From NCBI GenBank assembly GCA_020403265.1, contig JADBXZ010000072.1:1-64000 (forward strand): DNA of 64,000 bases, written 5' to 3'. Within the stretch, counting starts at the first letter, position 1. Each line of letters starts with the position of its first letter. Below the pieces are notes generated by a model. It searched no databases. It was not told the DNA's origin and saw nothing but the letters and a program-made list of their open reading frames with translations. A program made the translations under genes and the position numbers. This DNA is from Bacteroidota bacterium. Lineage in GTDB: Bacteria > Bacteroidota > Bacteroidia > B-17B0 > Aurantibacillaceae. Shown here piece after piece: positions 48,731 through 58,276 of this stretch.

Positions 48731-49882
48731 TTGAAAATTGCGCTCATAACAGACGGTATTTGGCCTTACGTCATGGGTGGTATGCAAAAACATTCTTATT
48801 ATTTATGTAAGTATTTGGCCCAAAACAAGGTAAACGTAGATTTAATTCACTTTAACCGAAGTAAACTTGACATTACAGAACTCTCTGTTTTTTCTGAAGA
48901 AGAAAAAAAATACATTCACTCAATCATTGTAGATTTCCCCGGAGCAGGCTGGTTCCCCGGACACTATTTAAAAGCATCCTATATCCATTCTAAAATTATT
49001 TTTGAAACAATTAAAGATCAAATTCACACCTACGATTTTATTTACACCAAAGGTTTTACGGGTTGGTACCTAATGGAACAAAAAGCAGCTAAGAAGATTA
49101 ATTGCGCAAAAATCGGTGTTAAATTTCATGGGTATGAAATGTTTCAAAAAGCGCCTAATTATAAAATTTTACTACAACAAAGGTTTTTACTAAGAAAACC
49201 AGTTGTTAGGCTCAGCAAAATGGCTGATGTAGTATTCAGTTATGGTGGAAAAATTACGGATATTATTAAGGAAATTGGTGTTGATAAACAAAAAATAGTG
49301 GTATTGCCAAGCGGTGTTGAACAAGATCTGCTGGCGCCAGGTATAAAGGCCACTCAAAAACCAATCAGATTTTTGTATTTGGGAAGATATGAACGAAGAA
49401 AAGGAATAGAAGAGATTAATGCAGCCATTCTTAAACTTGGTGAAGGATTTTCCAATTTTGCTAATTTTAATTTTATTGGTAATATTCCTCAAAACAAACG
49501 GCTTAATTTACAACACATCCACTATCATGGAGAGGTCCGAGATAAATCGATTCTAAAAGATTTAATAAAGCAAAATGATGTCTTACTCTGCCCAAGTTAT
49601 AGTGAGGGGATGCCTAATGTTATATTAGAAGCCATGGCTAATGGTTTAACTGTTATTGCAACAGATGTAGGTGCCACTAACGTTTTGGTAAATAATCAAA
49701 ATGGCTTTTTGCTGCAGGTTGGAAACAGCCAACAATTAATTCAAACGATCAAGGAGATTTGTTCTTTGAAGCCAATAGATATTGACATCAAGAAAACTAA
49801 AAGCTTGGAACTGATTAAAAAAGATTTTGTTTGGCAACACTTAAGTGAAAAACTATTAAAGGAAATTAGGAAACAGGTATAA
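48731..49882 (+). CDS. GT4-type glycosyltransferase
   Basis: 383 residues. The N-terminal acceptor domain opens MKIALITDGIWPYVMGGMQ (TTG start). The C-terminal donor domain has LYLGRYERRKGIEEI and SYSEGMPNVILEAMANGLTV, the GT4 signature. It starts 5 bp after pdhB. Substrate unknown. A function in cell-surface glycan assembly is expected from the family. Confidence 0.9.
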   Translation: MKIALITDGIWPYVMGGMQKHSYYLCKYLAQNKVNVDLIHFNRSKLDITELSVFSEEEKKYIHSIIVDFPGAGWFPGHYLKASYIHSKIIFETIKDQIHTYDFIYTKGFTGWYLMEQKAAKKINCAKIGVKFHGYEMFQKAPNYKILLQQRFLLRKPVVRLSKMADVVFSYGGKITDIIKEIGVDKQKIVVLPSGVEQDLLAPGIKATQKPIRFLYLGRYERRKGIEEINAAILKLGEGFSNFANFNFIGNIPQNKRLNLQHIHYHGEVRDKSILKDLIKQNDVLLCPSYSEGMPNVILEAMANGLTVIATDVGATNVLVNNQNGFLLQVGNSQQLIQTIKEICSLKPIDIDIKKTKSLELIKKDFVWQHLSEKLLKEIRKQV

Positions 49883-49884
49883 AT

Positions 49885-50844
49885 TTATGCTTTATACTCC
49901 ATTATCGCAATAATAATAGGCACAACAATTAGGCTTATATAAATTAATAAGGAAAGTAATTTATAAATTCCGTTAATGTTATAAATGACCTTGGTTTGCA
50001 AAATACTGCGGATGTGATTTATCAAAACAGGCTCTATCAAACTATATTGATATATACCTGGCTCTGCAATTGCATACTTTTTTCTGAATTGGTATAAAAT
50101 ACAATCTCTAATGAGCCAATAGTCTTTATCGTTAAGCTCATTATAGTCTACTTTATAATCGATGTTTTCTGTTTTTAAATAATTTCTGACTTTTTCATTT
50201 TTACTTTCGTTATAAATCTCTAATCCGATTAAAATAGGGATTACCAACAACATAAAACTTTGGGTTAGTATCCCAATTCCAAGCAAACAGATGATTGAAA
50301 TAATTCCAAAAACAGTGCGAATAATAAAATTATCTTTAGAGAATAAAGTATCCACAATTCTGCCACCATCTAAGGGATAGAATGGTAACAAATTAAAATA
50401 GTTAATTGCAATAAATGTAGTGCTTAACATTTTTACTGTTTCGTTATTTAAATCTTTATTCCAAAAGTATAACCCTCCACCTATAATTAGTCCGGGTAAA
50501 GGACCAGCAATCAAAATTAAAAGCAATTGTAGTTGTGTTACAACTTGTTTTTTTCCACTGGTATAAGCACCTAGTAAGGGAATAAAAAATATTTTCAGAT
50601 TCTGATAATTAAAAGCTTTCATCATTAAAAAATGACCAAGCTCATGTAGAATAATGATTAATAAAAGAGCGGCAATGTAAGCTAAATCCTGCGAAAAGAT
50701 AAAATAAAATAATACTGCGTACAATAATAAACTAGTTAATGATTTCCTTAACTGATTTTTTGACTCATCTTCCAGAACAGGTTTAGGCGGAAAGCCACTG
50801 CTTTGGTAATCAGTGGAATTATCATTATCAAAATACTCTTCCAA
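49885..50844 (-). CDS. Site-2 protease family (M50) membrane metalloprotease
   Basis: 319 residues, with the zinc motif HELGHFLMMKAF (HExxH) in an early membrane helix and FYPLDGGRI (with the distal Asp) in a later one. About six helices in total, and a charged loop and helix at the C-terminus. Site-2 proteases cut membrane-bound anti-sigma factors or regulators within the bilayer. The target is unknown. It lies just after ctaA in the same direction. Confidence 0.92.
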   Translation of the reverse strand: MEEYFDNDNSTDYQSSGFPPKPVLEDESKNQLRKSLTSLLLYAVLFYFIFSQDLAYIAALLLIIILHELGHFLMMKAFNYQNLKIFFIPLLGAYTSGKKQVVTQLQLLLILIAGPLPGLIIGGGLYFWNKDLNNETVKMLSTTFIAINYFNLLPFYPLDGGRIVDTLFSKDNFIIRTVFGIISIICLLGIGILTQSFMLLVIPILIGLEIYNESKNEKVRNYLKTENIDYKVDYNELNDKDYWLIRDCILYQFRKKYAIAEPGIYQYSLIEPVLINHIRSILQTKVIYNINGIYKLLSLLIYISLIVVPIIIAIMEYKA

Positions 50845-50845
50845 T

Positions 50846-51916
50846 TCAGTGTTTATTTAGTGGTTTAAAAATATGAAAAATTAAATAAACTGAAGCGCCA
50901 AATAAGAAAAACGCACCAGATTGGTGCAAAACCCCCAAGATTACCGGAACCTGATAGATTAAAGTAAATACACCTAAAATAAATTGTATAGTAATACCAT
51001 AAATGATTAAACTTACCCCGGTTGTTTGTTTCGAATTTAATTTGAGTTGATTCGATTTATACCATATGTACAATACAAATCCTACAAGAATTAATGCGAG
51101 TGTTCGATGAACAAATTGTATACCGCTTGGGTTTGTTAAAATGTTCTGAGAGAAATTTTCTTTCATGTATACTTGTTCAGCAGTCCATGAGTCGCCCATT
51201 TTTGGCCAAGTGTTAAAAATATGCCCAGGTCTTATTTTAGCAGAATCTCCTTCAACAAAACCTGCAGTAAATGCACCATAAATTATTTGAAGAATTAAAA
51301 CAACGAAATAAATAACGGAGATAGTTTTAAGTTTATAACCTTCATTTTCTTTTTCAATCACTAACGGTTTATTAATTAGTTTAAGTGCAAACCAAAATGT
51401 AAAAGCAAACAGTGTAAAGGCACTAATGAGATGTGTGGCAAGCCTGTAATGACTTACAGCAGGTTGTTTTTGCAAACCACTGTAAACCATCCACCAGCCA
51501 ATAACAGCTTGCATGGCACCCATAAAAAATAAAATAATCATGGACACTAACATATCCTTTGAAAATCTTTTTATTAATAAAAAGTATAAAAATCCCCCTA
51601 AAAAAACATAACCAATTGTTCTTCCAATCAGGCGATGAATATATTCCCATAAAAAAATAGGTTTAAATTCAGTCAAAGTCATGTTGTAATTTATTTTAAT
51701 AAACTCGGGGCTTTGTTGATATTTTTGAAATCGTTCTTGCCACATTTCATCGTTTAGTGGCGGTATACTACCCATGAAACTCCAGTCTGTTATGGATAAG
51801 CCGGAATGGGTTAATCTTGTTAAACACCCCACAACTACCATTATGTAAATGAGAAAACAGCCGGTTAATAACCAATTAATGATGGCTTTGTTTGATGTTA
51901 ATTGTTGAGTTGACAT
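50846..51916 (-). CDS. ctaA: Heme A synthase (COX15/CtaA)
   Basis: 356 residues with eight predicted transmembrane helices. It has the family features GCLTRLTHSGLSITDW (first helix), EYIHRLIGRTIG and a later QFVHRTLALIL, whose His residues bind heme. It converts heme O to heme A for cytochrome oxidase, a mark of aerobic respiration. Confidence 0.95.
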   Translation of the reverse strand: MSTQQLTSNKAIINWLLTGCFLIYIMVVVGCLTRLTHSGLSITDWSFMGSIPPLNDEMWQERFQKYQQSPEFIKINYNMTLTEFKPIFLWEYIHRLIGRTIGYVFLGGFLYFLLIKRFSKDMLVSMIILFFMGAMQAVIGWWMVYSGLQKQPAVSHYRLATHLISAFTLFAFTFWFALKLINKPLVIEKENEGYKLKTISVIYFVVLILQIIYGAFTAGFVEGDSAKIRPGHIFNTWPKMGDSWTAEQVYMKENFSQNILTNPSGIQFVHRTLALILVGFVLYIWYKSNQLKLNSKQTTGVSLIIYGITIQFILGVFTLIYQVPVILGVLHQSGAFFLFGASVYLIFHIFKPLNKH

Positions 51917-51972
51917 TTAATAAACAAAGGTAAGTGCTACTTAAATATAAAACAATAAAATATGATTTAAGT

Positions 51973-52908
51973 TTATAAGTTTAAATAAGGATATTTGAGA
52001 ACTAATTCGCGGGTTAAAGCTTCGATTTTTTTAAGGTGTAAATTTTTTCCATCAGGGTTTAATACGATATGTTGTTTTAATTTAGAGAGACTATTTATCT
52101 CTTTTGCAATTTTTAAGGTCTCTATAGAACAACAAACTGTTTTAAATTTGTCATAAACATAATCAATAGCTTGATCGTTAGGATGAGCAAGGTCATCTTT
52201 GTAAAACCTGTAATCCCTTAAATCAAAATTCACCAGTTCATAGGAAGGGAAATAATAGCAAAAAGAGGGGAACTTTTTAACCAGCATTTCAATTAAAAGT
52301 CTTAAAGTGCTTTTTGATATGAAATTTTCTTCAAGACCATCTTTTAAATGCAAAACCGGTGAAACAGTAAAAATGATTTTTAGGTTTGGATTAAATTCTT
52401 TGATAGCAGCGATATAGTTAGCAAATTGAGTAGTGTCATTTAATTCAAACAATTTCTTTTGAAATAATTTTGAAGGTTGTTTGTGACAATTAGCGACTGC
52501 TGAATCATTTAAAGTATAATAATATGCACTTCCAAAGGTAATAATGAGGTAATCTGATCTTTTTAATTTTTGATTGAATTTTTTAATTATTTGGTTGATA
52601 AAGAAATTTAGATTTTCTTCATTGTCAGAATTGATGGAAGAATGGGCTTGATAATGAAAGACGCCATCTGTGGTTTTTAAAAACAATTTTTGATCATATT
52701 CCGAACAATTTTTTATATATTCAAGTTGTTGAAATATACTTATTGGGTTATAAGTTACGCCGAAGGGATTGACATCCACCATAAATCCATCTTCTTGTAA
52801 TAGTTTAGATATATTTGTGCTGAAACAAGAGCCAATCAATAACAAGTTACTCTGGTGGGTTAATTCAAACTCCAATTTAGGCGGTAAATAATTCAGATGA
52901 AAATTCAT
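51973..52908 (-). CDS. GSCFA-domain protein
   Basis: 311 residues with the name-giving IGSCFSTNISKLL near residue 25-39, then NPFGVTYNPISI and YLIITFGSAYYY. GSCFA proteins belong to the SGNH/GDSL hydrolase-like fold; the substrate is unknown, perhaps an acyl group on a glycan. It has no signal peptide. Confidence 0.9.
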   Translation of the reverse strand: MNFHLNYLPPKLEFELTHQSNLLLIGSCFSTNISKLLQEDGFMVDVNPFGVTYNPISIFQQLEYIKNCSEYDQKLFLKTTDGVFHYQAHSSINSDNEENLNFFINQIIKKFNQKLKRSDYLIITFGSAYYYTLNDSAVANCHKQPSKLFQKKLFELNDTTQFANYIAAIKEFNPNLKIIFTVSPVLHLKDGLEENFISKSTLRLLIEMLVKKFPSFCYYFPSYELVNFDLRDYRFYKDDLAHPNDQAIDYVYDKFKTVCCSIETLKIAKEINSLSKLKQHIVLNPDGKNLHLKKIEALTRELVLKYPYLNL

Positions 52909-52925
52909 TATGATAAAAGTACAAT

Positions 52926-52957
52926 AAAAAAAGCGCAGTGTCCACTGCGCTTTTTTT
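52926..52957 (-). terminator. Bidirectional Rho-independent terminator
   Basis: GCGCAGTG-TC-CACTGCGC with A and T runs on both sides. It lies between the giant GEVED protein gene (ends 52974) and the GSCFA gene. Confidence 0.92.
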
Positions 52958-52973
52958 GTAAGTTATTCGCTAA

Positions 52974-55900
52974 TTATTCTTTAACAATTTTTCCTTCTTT
53001 AATTACTGTTTTTGCAGCAGATTTAACTTTGTAAGTATATAATCCGTTTGCAAAATCTTTTAAATCAAGAGTAGATTGTGTTTGATTAATTTGGGTAGAC
53101 TTAACGAGTTTACCGGTCACGTCATACACTTCAATTGTACAATTATTTAGGCCAGGAGCTAAGGTTACATTAACTAATCCATTTGTAGGATTCGGATAAA
53201 TCAATGTGTTATCAGCAATAGATTTTTCATTTACTCCGGCACAATTTTGAACTGTTAATGTTGTAGTAACAGTTGTTCTGCAGCCTTGTGGATTAGTAGC
53301 AGTTACACTGTATACCGAAGTGGTAGTTGGAGTTGGCACAACAATGGTATTGTTGTTTGAGTTGCCAGGGCTCCAGGTAAAAGTGTTACCTGTACTTGCA
53401 GTGGTTAAAGTGGTTACGCCCAATGTACCTGCACAAATCGATTGAGATGGGGTAACTCCTACTGTTGGAGACGGTGTAACACTTACGTTTTGATTAGCTG
53501 TAGCAGTACAACCACTTGCTGATCCTATAACCGAATACGTAGTGTTTACAGAAGGTGTAACCACAACAACTGAAGTAGTTTGTGAAGTAGGATTCCATGT
53601 ATAATTGCTTGCACCACTTACGGTAAGAGTTAAATTGTTATTTGCACACACTGTATTACTTCCTGAAATTGATAAGGTTGGTGGTGCCGAAATTCCAACT
53701 GCAACAGTTTGGGTGGAATTACAACCTGGACCATTAGAGGCTGTAATCGTGTAAACGGTAGAAACCGAAGGGCTAACCACAATAACCGTTGAGGTTGAAC
53801 CTGTGTTCCATGAATAACTGGAAGCAGCTCCTGTAACAGTAAGTGAACTTGATCCTCCTGCACAAACAGAAGGATTTGATGCGCTTGCCGTGATTGTTGG
53901 GCTAGAACAAAGTGTCGTTACGGATAAGTCATCCCAGGTAAAAAACCAAGGAGGGAAAGTAGCAATGTTTTTAACTGCGATGTAATAGATACCTGTAGTT
54001 GGCACTGTAAATGTTGCCCCTATTGGGTTATAAACAGTGTTAGTTAAAGCGCTTGTTACAGAAACAATTGAGGTTAAACCAACTGAAGATTGGGTTGTAC
54101 CGTATAATAAAGCAAATTCATTCCAACCGGCTAAACCATCTGTGATATACCAGGCTCCTGCTGAGTAGGTAACACCTGCTGTTAATTGAATCCCGCTACT
54201 CCAGAAATATTCTCCATTGGTATTACCATTGTATAAAAATGAAGCAAACTTATTACCGGTGTGAGCTACTTGATTGTATACACCAGTTGCCGCAGTATAA
54301 GTCCTACAAATGGTTGTAGGTGAGGAAGCAGACCATGAGCAATTTGGTAACTGATTATTAAGTGCAATCCCTTCGAAACCTTCAAAATAAGGAACATTAT
54401 TAGTGGTGGTGGCAATTACATTTACGCCAATTGGCGATGCGGTAGTTGATGCAGGCCCTGATGTACAAGTTATAACACATTGGTAAAATGTTGTACTAGC
54501 CAAAGTAGGTGTTGTGTATGCAACATTTGTTGCGCTTGGTATTGTGGTGTACGGACCAGCTAAACTAACAGCTGATTGCCATTGATAAGACAAGCCTGAA
54601 ACGGTATAAGAGTTTAACAAACCAAGGTTTGTATTAAATCCAGGACAAATAGTGGTTTGTAGCGCAGTAACCGTGTTGGCTCCAGGTGCTCCGGAACACG
54701 GCGTAGCAGGTATAATGTTAACACAATAATCTTCAGTTTCCCCCCAAGTGTATGGTGCACAAGGCAATGTGCCTACTGCGCTTTCAACTGCAATCACTCT
54801 CATACGAGTTACACCCGAAGTTGCACTGGCCGGAATTGTAATATTGCCGGTAATTGTAGATCCGGTTACAGCAAAGAGCGTTGTTGCTGGTAAGCTATAT
54901 AACTGTTCGCCCGGATCAGTAAAAGAACCGTTTTGATTTAAATCTAGATATACTTCAACGCCACCGGAATAGGCAAATCCACTACATTGGCCAACTGTTA
55001 CACTAAATGGAATTGTAGCCGCAGCAGGCAGATTTACTGGGGCAAGCACTCCTGCATAATTTGAGTATCTGTTTTGAATAGAGCCCAAGCCACCGGCAAG
55101 TGTAGCACAAGATGAAGTGTTATTTAAAGTTCCTATTGATACATTAAAAATTTCATCATCTGCTGTGCTTGATGCAGCAGAAGCACAATATGCCAAACAT
55201 TGACAAGGACTACCTCCAACAGAGATTTGGATTGGAGCAACTGTAATACTTGTTGGACCAGCAGTACAAGTGATGATACAATTGTAAAATGTATTAGCTG
55301 TTAAAGAAGCTGTACCATAAGTATTGAGTGTTGCACCAGGAATGGCAGTATAGGGTCCTGCTAAAGCACCTGCACTCTGCCATTGGTAAGTAAATCCGGT
55401 TACCGAATAACTATTAGCTAAAGATAACGTTGTGGTTGAAGAAGGACAAATGGTAGATTGTACAGCGGTTATTGTGTTTGCACCAGGCGCACCTGAACAA
55501 ATTGGAGCAGGCGTAATATTAATACAATAGTCTTCCGTTTCTCCCCATGTGTAAGCCGCACAAGGCAAAGTGCCGGTAGCACTCTCCACTGCAATAACAC
55601 GCATTCTGGTAATACCGGAAGTAGCAGAGGCAGGTATAGCTATTGTGCCTGTTAAAAGAGTTCCTGTTACACTAAAGGTTGTAGATGGAGAAACAAAAAC
55701 CTGTTCACCCGGATCTGTAAATGAACCATTTTGATTATAATCAATATAAATTGTAACGCCACCGGAGTATGCGAAACTTCCACATTGACCTACTGTTACA
55801 CTAAAAGCATGCGAAGCTGCGGCCCCCAAATTAACTGGAGCCAAAACGCCAGCATAATTAGAATATCTATTTAAAATTGAACCTAAGCCACCGGCCAAGG

Positions 55901-57470
55901 TTGCGCATGAAGACGTGTTGTTTAATGTTCCGATAGTTACATTAAAAATCTCATCATCAGCTACACTGCTGGCTGCAGAAGGACAATAACTTAAACATTG
56001 ACAAGGGCTTCCTCCAACAGTTATTTGTACCGGAGAAATTGTAGTGCTGGCAGGTCCTGCGGTACAAGTCACAACTACTCGATAAAATGTGTTACTAGCT
56101 AAAGTTGGAGTTACATAGGATGACAAGGTAGCACCCGAGATAGCCGTATATGGCCCGGCTAATGCACTTGCTGATTGCCATTGGTAAGTGAGGCCAGTTA
56201 CAGTGTATGTGTTAACTAAATTTAAAGTGGTGGTGGTTGATGGACAAATTGTGAACAAAGACGCACTGATCGTGTTGGATGACGGTGCTCCTAAACAAAC
56301 AACAGCAGGGGAAATATTTACAACATAATCTTCTGTTTCACCTGCCCAGAAATTGGTACAAGCATCCGTTGGCCCGTTAGGATTACCAGTGTTATGGGTT
56401 CTGACTCTCATACCTGTCAAGCCTGTTAATGCCGTTGCAGGTACATTAAATAGAGCAACTGCAGCAGTACCTGACAAAGCAACTTGGGTATGTTCCGTTG
56501 CATCAAAAATTCCGTTTTGGTTATAATCAATCCAAAGTGAAATTATATTGGATTGATTAGTTGTTACACTGATACTAAAACTTCCACCTGCATTTAAAGT
56601 TGCCGTGGTTGAAGGACCGGGCATGAATTGACTGTATGAACCACTTGTTGGAGTTGAATTACAGGTAGTAGAATTATTTAATGGTGTTGTTAGGATAGAA
56701 ACATTGGTGATAAAGTTAGAACCACAGCCACTACCGCCTAAATTAGAACTACAATAACAAGCATAAAACGGATTTACGGGATTCACAGATACTACATTAC
56801 TAGTTGCACTTGATGCACTTGAAGTACAAGTAACTACGACACGGTAAAAAGTAAGCGTACTTAAAGATGTTGTCGTTAAAACTTGCGTTGTAAAACCTGT
56901 TCCAGTTGTAACATTTGTATATGGACCAGCTAAAGCAGGCGCTTGCTGCCATTGATAAGTTATACCGGTAGCATTGGTTGCACCTGTTAAGGAGATTGTT
57001 GTTACTGAATTTGGACATATGGAATAATTAGAAGGTAATGTACCAGCAGTTGGGGTACCTGTGCATGGCGGAAGGGCAACAAATGCAATCGTTGATCGGC
57101 ATGAAGATTGAGTTGTACAAGCTGGAGGACCACTCGCGGCAACATGCATGCGGTATAAGCCTAAAGAAGGAATAGAGATGGCAGTTAGCGGCGAAAAACC
57201 GAAACCAACTACGTTATTACTTGCATCGGTTACTGTGATATAATCTCCAACTATGTTTGTGCTAAAACTAAATACCCCCGTTACACTAAACGTAAAATTA
57301 GAGTATTCTCCACCAAAAGCACAAGTAGAACCTGTATAGGACATACCTGCTAAAGAACTAGTTACTGTGGCTGCACCAAATTGAGCCGGCGAAAAGCACT
57401 GGGCGTTTAATTTTAAACCTAAGATGGCACTTAGGAAAATTAATTTTAAATAAATGTAGAATTTTGTCAT
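52974..57470 (-). CDS. Giant secreted protein with repeated GEVED domains and T9SS type A sorting domain
   Basis: 1498 residues with a signal peptide (about 1-24). Three GEVED modules each have a Dx-Dx-DG-like Ca-binding core (YIDYNQNGSF) and end GETEDYCINI. Between them are Ig-like segments with YQWQSA and FYRVVVTC. Around residues 1015-1170 a cleaved-adhesin-like segment with FEGFEG follows, then SprB/PKD-like segments, and the type A sorting domain (about 1425-1498) with YPNPTNGLVNVTL. The second and third modules are tandem duplicates about 798 bp apart. Exported by T9SS; adhesin or surface layer. Confidence 0.9.
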   Translation of the reverse strand: MTKFYIYLKLIFLSAILGLKLNAQCFSPAQFGAATVTSSLAGMSYTGSTCAFGGEYSNFTFSVTGVFSFSTNIVGDYITVTDASNNVVGFGFSPLTAISIPSLGLYRMHVAASGPPACTTQSSCRSTIAFVALPPCTGTPTAGTLPSNYSICPNSVTTISLTGATNATGITYQWQQAPALAGPYTNVTTGTGFTTQVLTTTSLSTLTFYRVVVTCTSSASSATSNVVSVNPVNPFYACYCSSNLGGSGCGSNFITNVSILTTPLNNSTTCNSTPTSGSYSQFMPGPSTTATLNAGGSFSISVTTNQSNIISLWIDYNQNGIFDATEHTQVALSGTAAVALFNVPATALTGLTGMRVRTHNTGNPNGPTDACTNFWAGETEDYVVNISPAVVCLGAPSSNTISASLFTICPSTTTTLNLVNTYTVTGLTYQWQSASALAGPYTAISGATLSSYVTPTLASNTFYRVVVTCTAGPASTTISPVQITVGGSPCQCLSYCPSAASSVADDEIFNVTIGTLNNTSSCATLAGGLGSILNRYSNYAGVLAPVNLGAAASHAFSVTVGQCGSFAYSGGVTIYIDYNQNGSFTDPGEQVFVSPSTTFSVTGTLLTGTIAIPASATSGITRMRVIAVESATGTLPCAAYTWGETEDYCINITPAPICSGAPGANTITAVQSTICPSSTTTLSLANSYSVTGFTYQWQSAGALAGPYTAIPGATLNTYGTASLTANTFYNCIITCTAGPTSITVAPIQISVGGSPCQCLAYCASAASSTADDEIFNVSIGTLNNTSSCATLAGGLGSIQNRYSNYAGVLAPVNLPAAATIPFSVTVGQCSGFAYSGGVEVYLDLNQNGSFTDPGEQLYSLPATTLFAVTGSTITGNITIPASATSGVTRMRVIAVESAVGTLPCAPYTWGETEDYCVNIIPATPCSGAPGANTVTALQTTICPGFNTNLGLLNSYTVSGLSYQWQSAVSLAGPYTTIPSATNVAYTTPTLASTTFYQCVITCTSGPASTTASPIGVNVIATTTNNVPYFEGFEGIALNNQLPNCSWSASSPTTICRTYTAATGVYNQVAHTGNKFASFLYNGNTNGEYFWSSGIQLTAGVTYSAGAWYITDGLAGWNEFALLYGTTQSSVGLTSIVSVTSALTNTVYNPIGATFTVPTTGIYYIAVKNIATFPPWFFTWDDLSVTTLCSSPTITASASNPSVCAGGSSSLTVTGAASSYSWNTGSTSTVIVVSPSVSTVYTITASNGPGCNSTQTVAVGISAPPTLSISGSNTVCANNNLTLTVSGASNYTWNPTSQTTSVVVVTPSVNTTYSVIGSASGCTATANQNVSVTPSPTVGVTPSQSICAGTLGVTTLTTASTGNTFTWSPGNSNNNTIVVPTPTTTSVYSVTATNPQGCRTTVTTTLTVQNCAGVNEKSIADNTLIYPNPTNGLVNVTLAPGLNNCTIEVYDVTGKLVKSTQINQTQSTLDLKDFANGLYTYKVKSAAKTVIKEGKIVKE
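54700..56290 (-). repeat. Tandem duplication of a GEVED-Ig module inside the giant gene
   Basis: Two copies of about 798 bp (about 266 residues), such as the DDEIFN-TIGTLNNTSSCATL start at about 55,150 and 55,950, and GETEDYC ends. They are closely similar over the whole length at protein level, with many silent and conservative differences, so the duplication is old enough to have diverged. Confidence 0.8.
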
Positions 57471-57551
57471 GAAATGGATTTTTTACAAAATTAAACAAAA
57501 AATCATTTCACTTTGTTAAAATTCAGCTAACACTAAATTAACAAATTTACA

Positions 57552-57770
57552 TCAACTTTTGAGAATCACAAATTCAGAGATGTAATCAGATTTTTTAATA
57601 TCTAAACTTTTACTAAAATTTAGAAGTGTCGAAATTAGCTGGTTATTTGGCTCCGAAAATTCCGGCAGATTCGGTTCTTTTTGCTGATTTGCTTTTTCAG
57701 TAAGAGGTGCAAGCGTAGAAGTTTTGATCATAGGCTTTTTGTAGGTTATTTTAACTAATAACGAACACAT
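57552..57770 (-). CDS. Small protein of unknown function
   Basis: 72 residues, 7 bp after the PaaI thioesterase stop codon, same strand. An alternative ATG gives about 59 residues. No signal peptide, membrane helix or recognised family. It might be a real co-transcribed small gene or non-coding; the frame is open and its position fits an operon. Confidence 0.35.
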   Translation of the reverse strand: MCSLLVKITYKKPMIKTSTLAPLTEKANQQKEPNLPEFSEPNNQLISTLLNFSKSLDIKKSDYISEFVILKS

Positions 57771-57777
57771 TTATTAT

Positions 57778-58188
57778 TTATTGTGTTGACCATTTTTTTT
57801 CTGTTTTATATACGGTTCCCTTGAATATTGCTACAATTTTCCTTTTACTGGTCAACTTCACCTCAAAATAACCAAATTTAGAGGATTCAGAGACTAGTAA
57901 AGCCTCAGCAGTAACCACATCACCTTCTGATAATTTACGTGTGTGTGAAATAACTGTTTCAACACTTAAACATTGAGTGCCTGACGAATTCGCAGCAAAT
58001 GCTAACGCGCTATCTGCTAGAGAGTATGTAAAGCCACCATGAGCAATACCAAATCCATTCAATACATCTCGTTTCACAACGCATTTTAATTTACAATAAC
58101 CCGGTGCAACTTTAATCACTTGAATGCCAAGCCACTTGCTAAAATGGTCAGACCTCATCATTTTATTTACAATTTCCTTTGCGTTCAT
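57778..58188 (-). CDS. PaaI-family hotdog thioesterase
   Basis: 136 residues with the hotdog fold pattern: GFGIAHGGFTYSLADSALAFAANS (His-Gly-Gly and Asp/Asn) and VISHTRKLSEGDVVTAEA. PaaI-like proteins hydrolyse acyl-CoA, often phenylacetyl-CoA derivatives. No other paa genes are in the window, so the substrate is unknown. It lies just before the tRNA-Ser promoter on the opposite strand. Confidence 0.9.
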   Translation of the reverse strand: MNAKEIVNKMMRSDHFSKWLGIQVIKVAPGYCKLKCVVKRDVLNGFGIAHGGFTYSLADSALAFAANSSGTQCLSVETVISHTRKLSEGDVVTAEALLVSESSKFGYFEVKLTSKRKIVAIFKGTVYKTEKKWSTQ

Positions 58189-58236
58189 TCTGACCCCTAA
58201 ACTATGTTTTTTTATCGCAAAAATTATTTTTTATGT

Positions 58237-58269
58237 TTGCTGGTAATTCCAAAAAATCATTTAAATTTG
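58237..58269 (+). promoter_or_regulatory. Promoter of tRNA-Ser
   Basis: TTG at 58237-58239 and a perfect TAAATTTG at 58262-58269 (spacing 22), followed by the tRNA 15 bp later. The spacing is a little long compared with the usual 19-21. Confidence 0.65.
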
Positions 58270-58276
58270 CGTTCCA

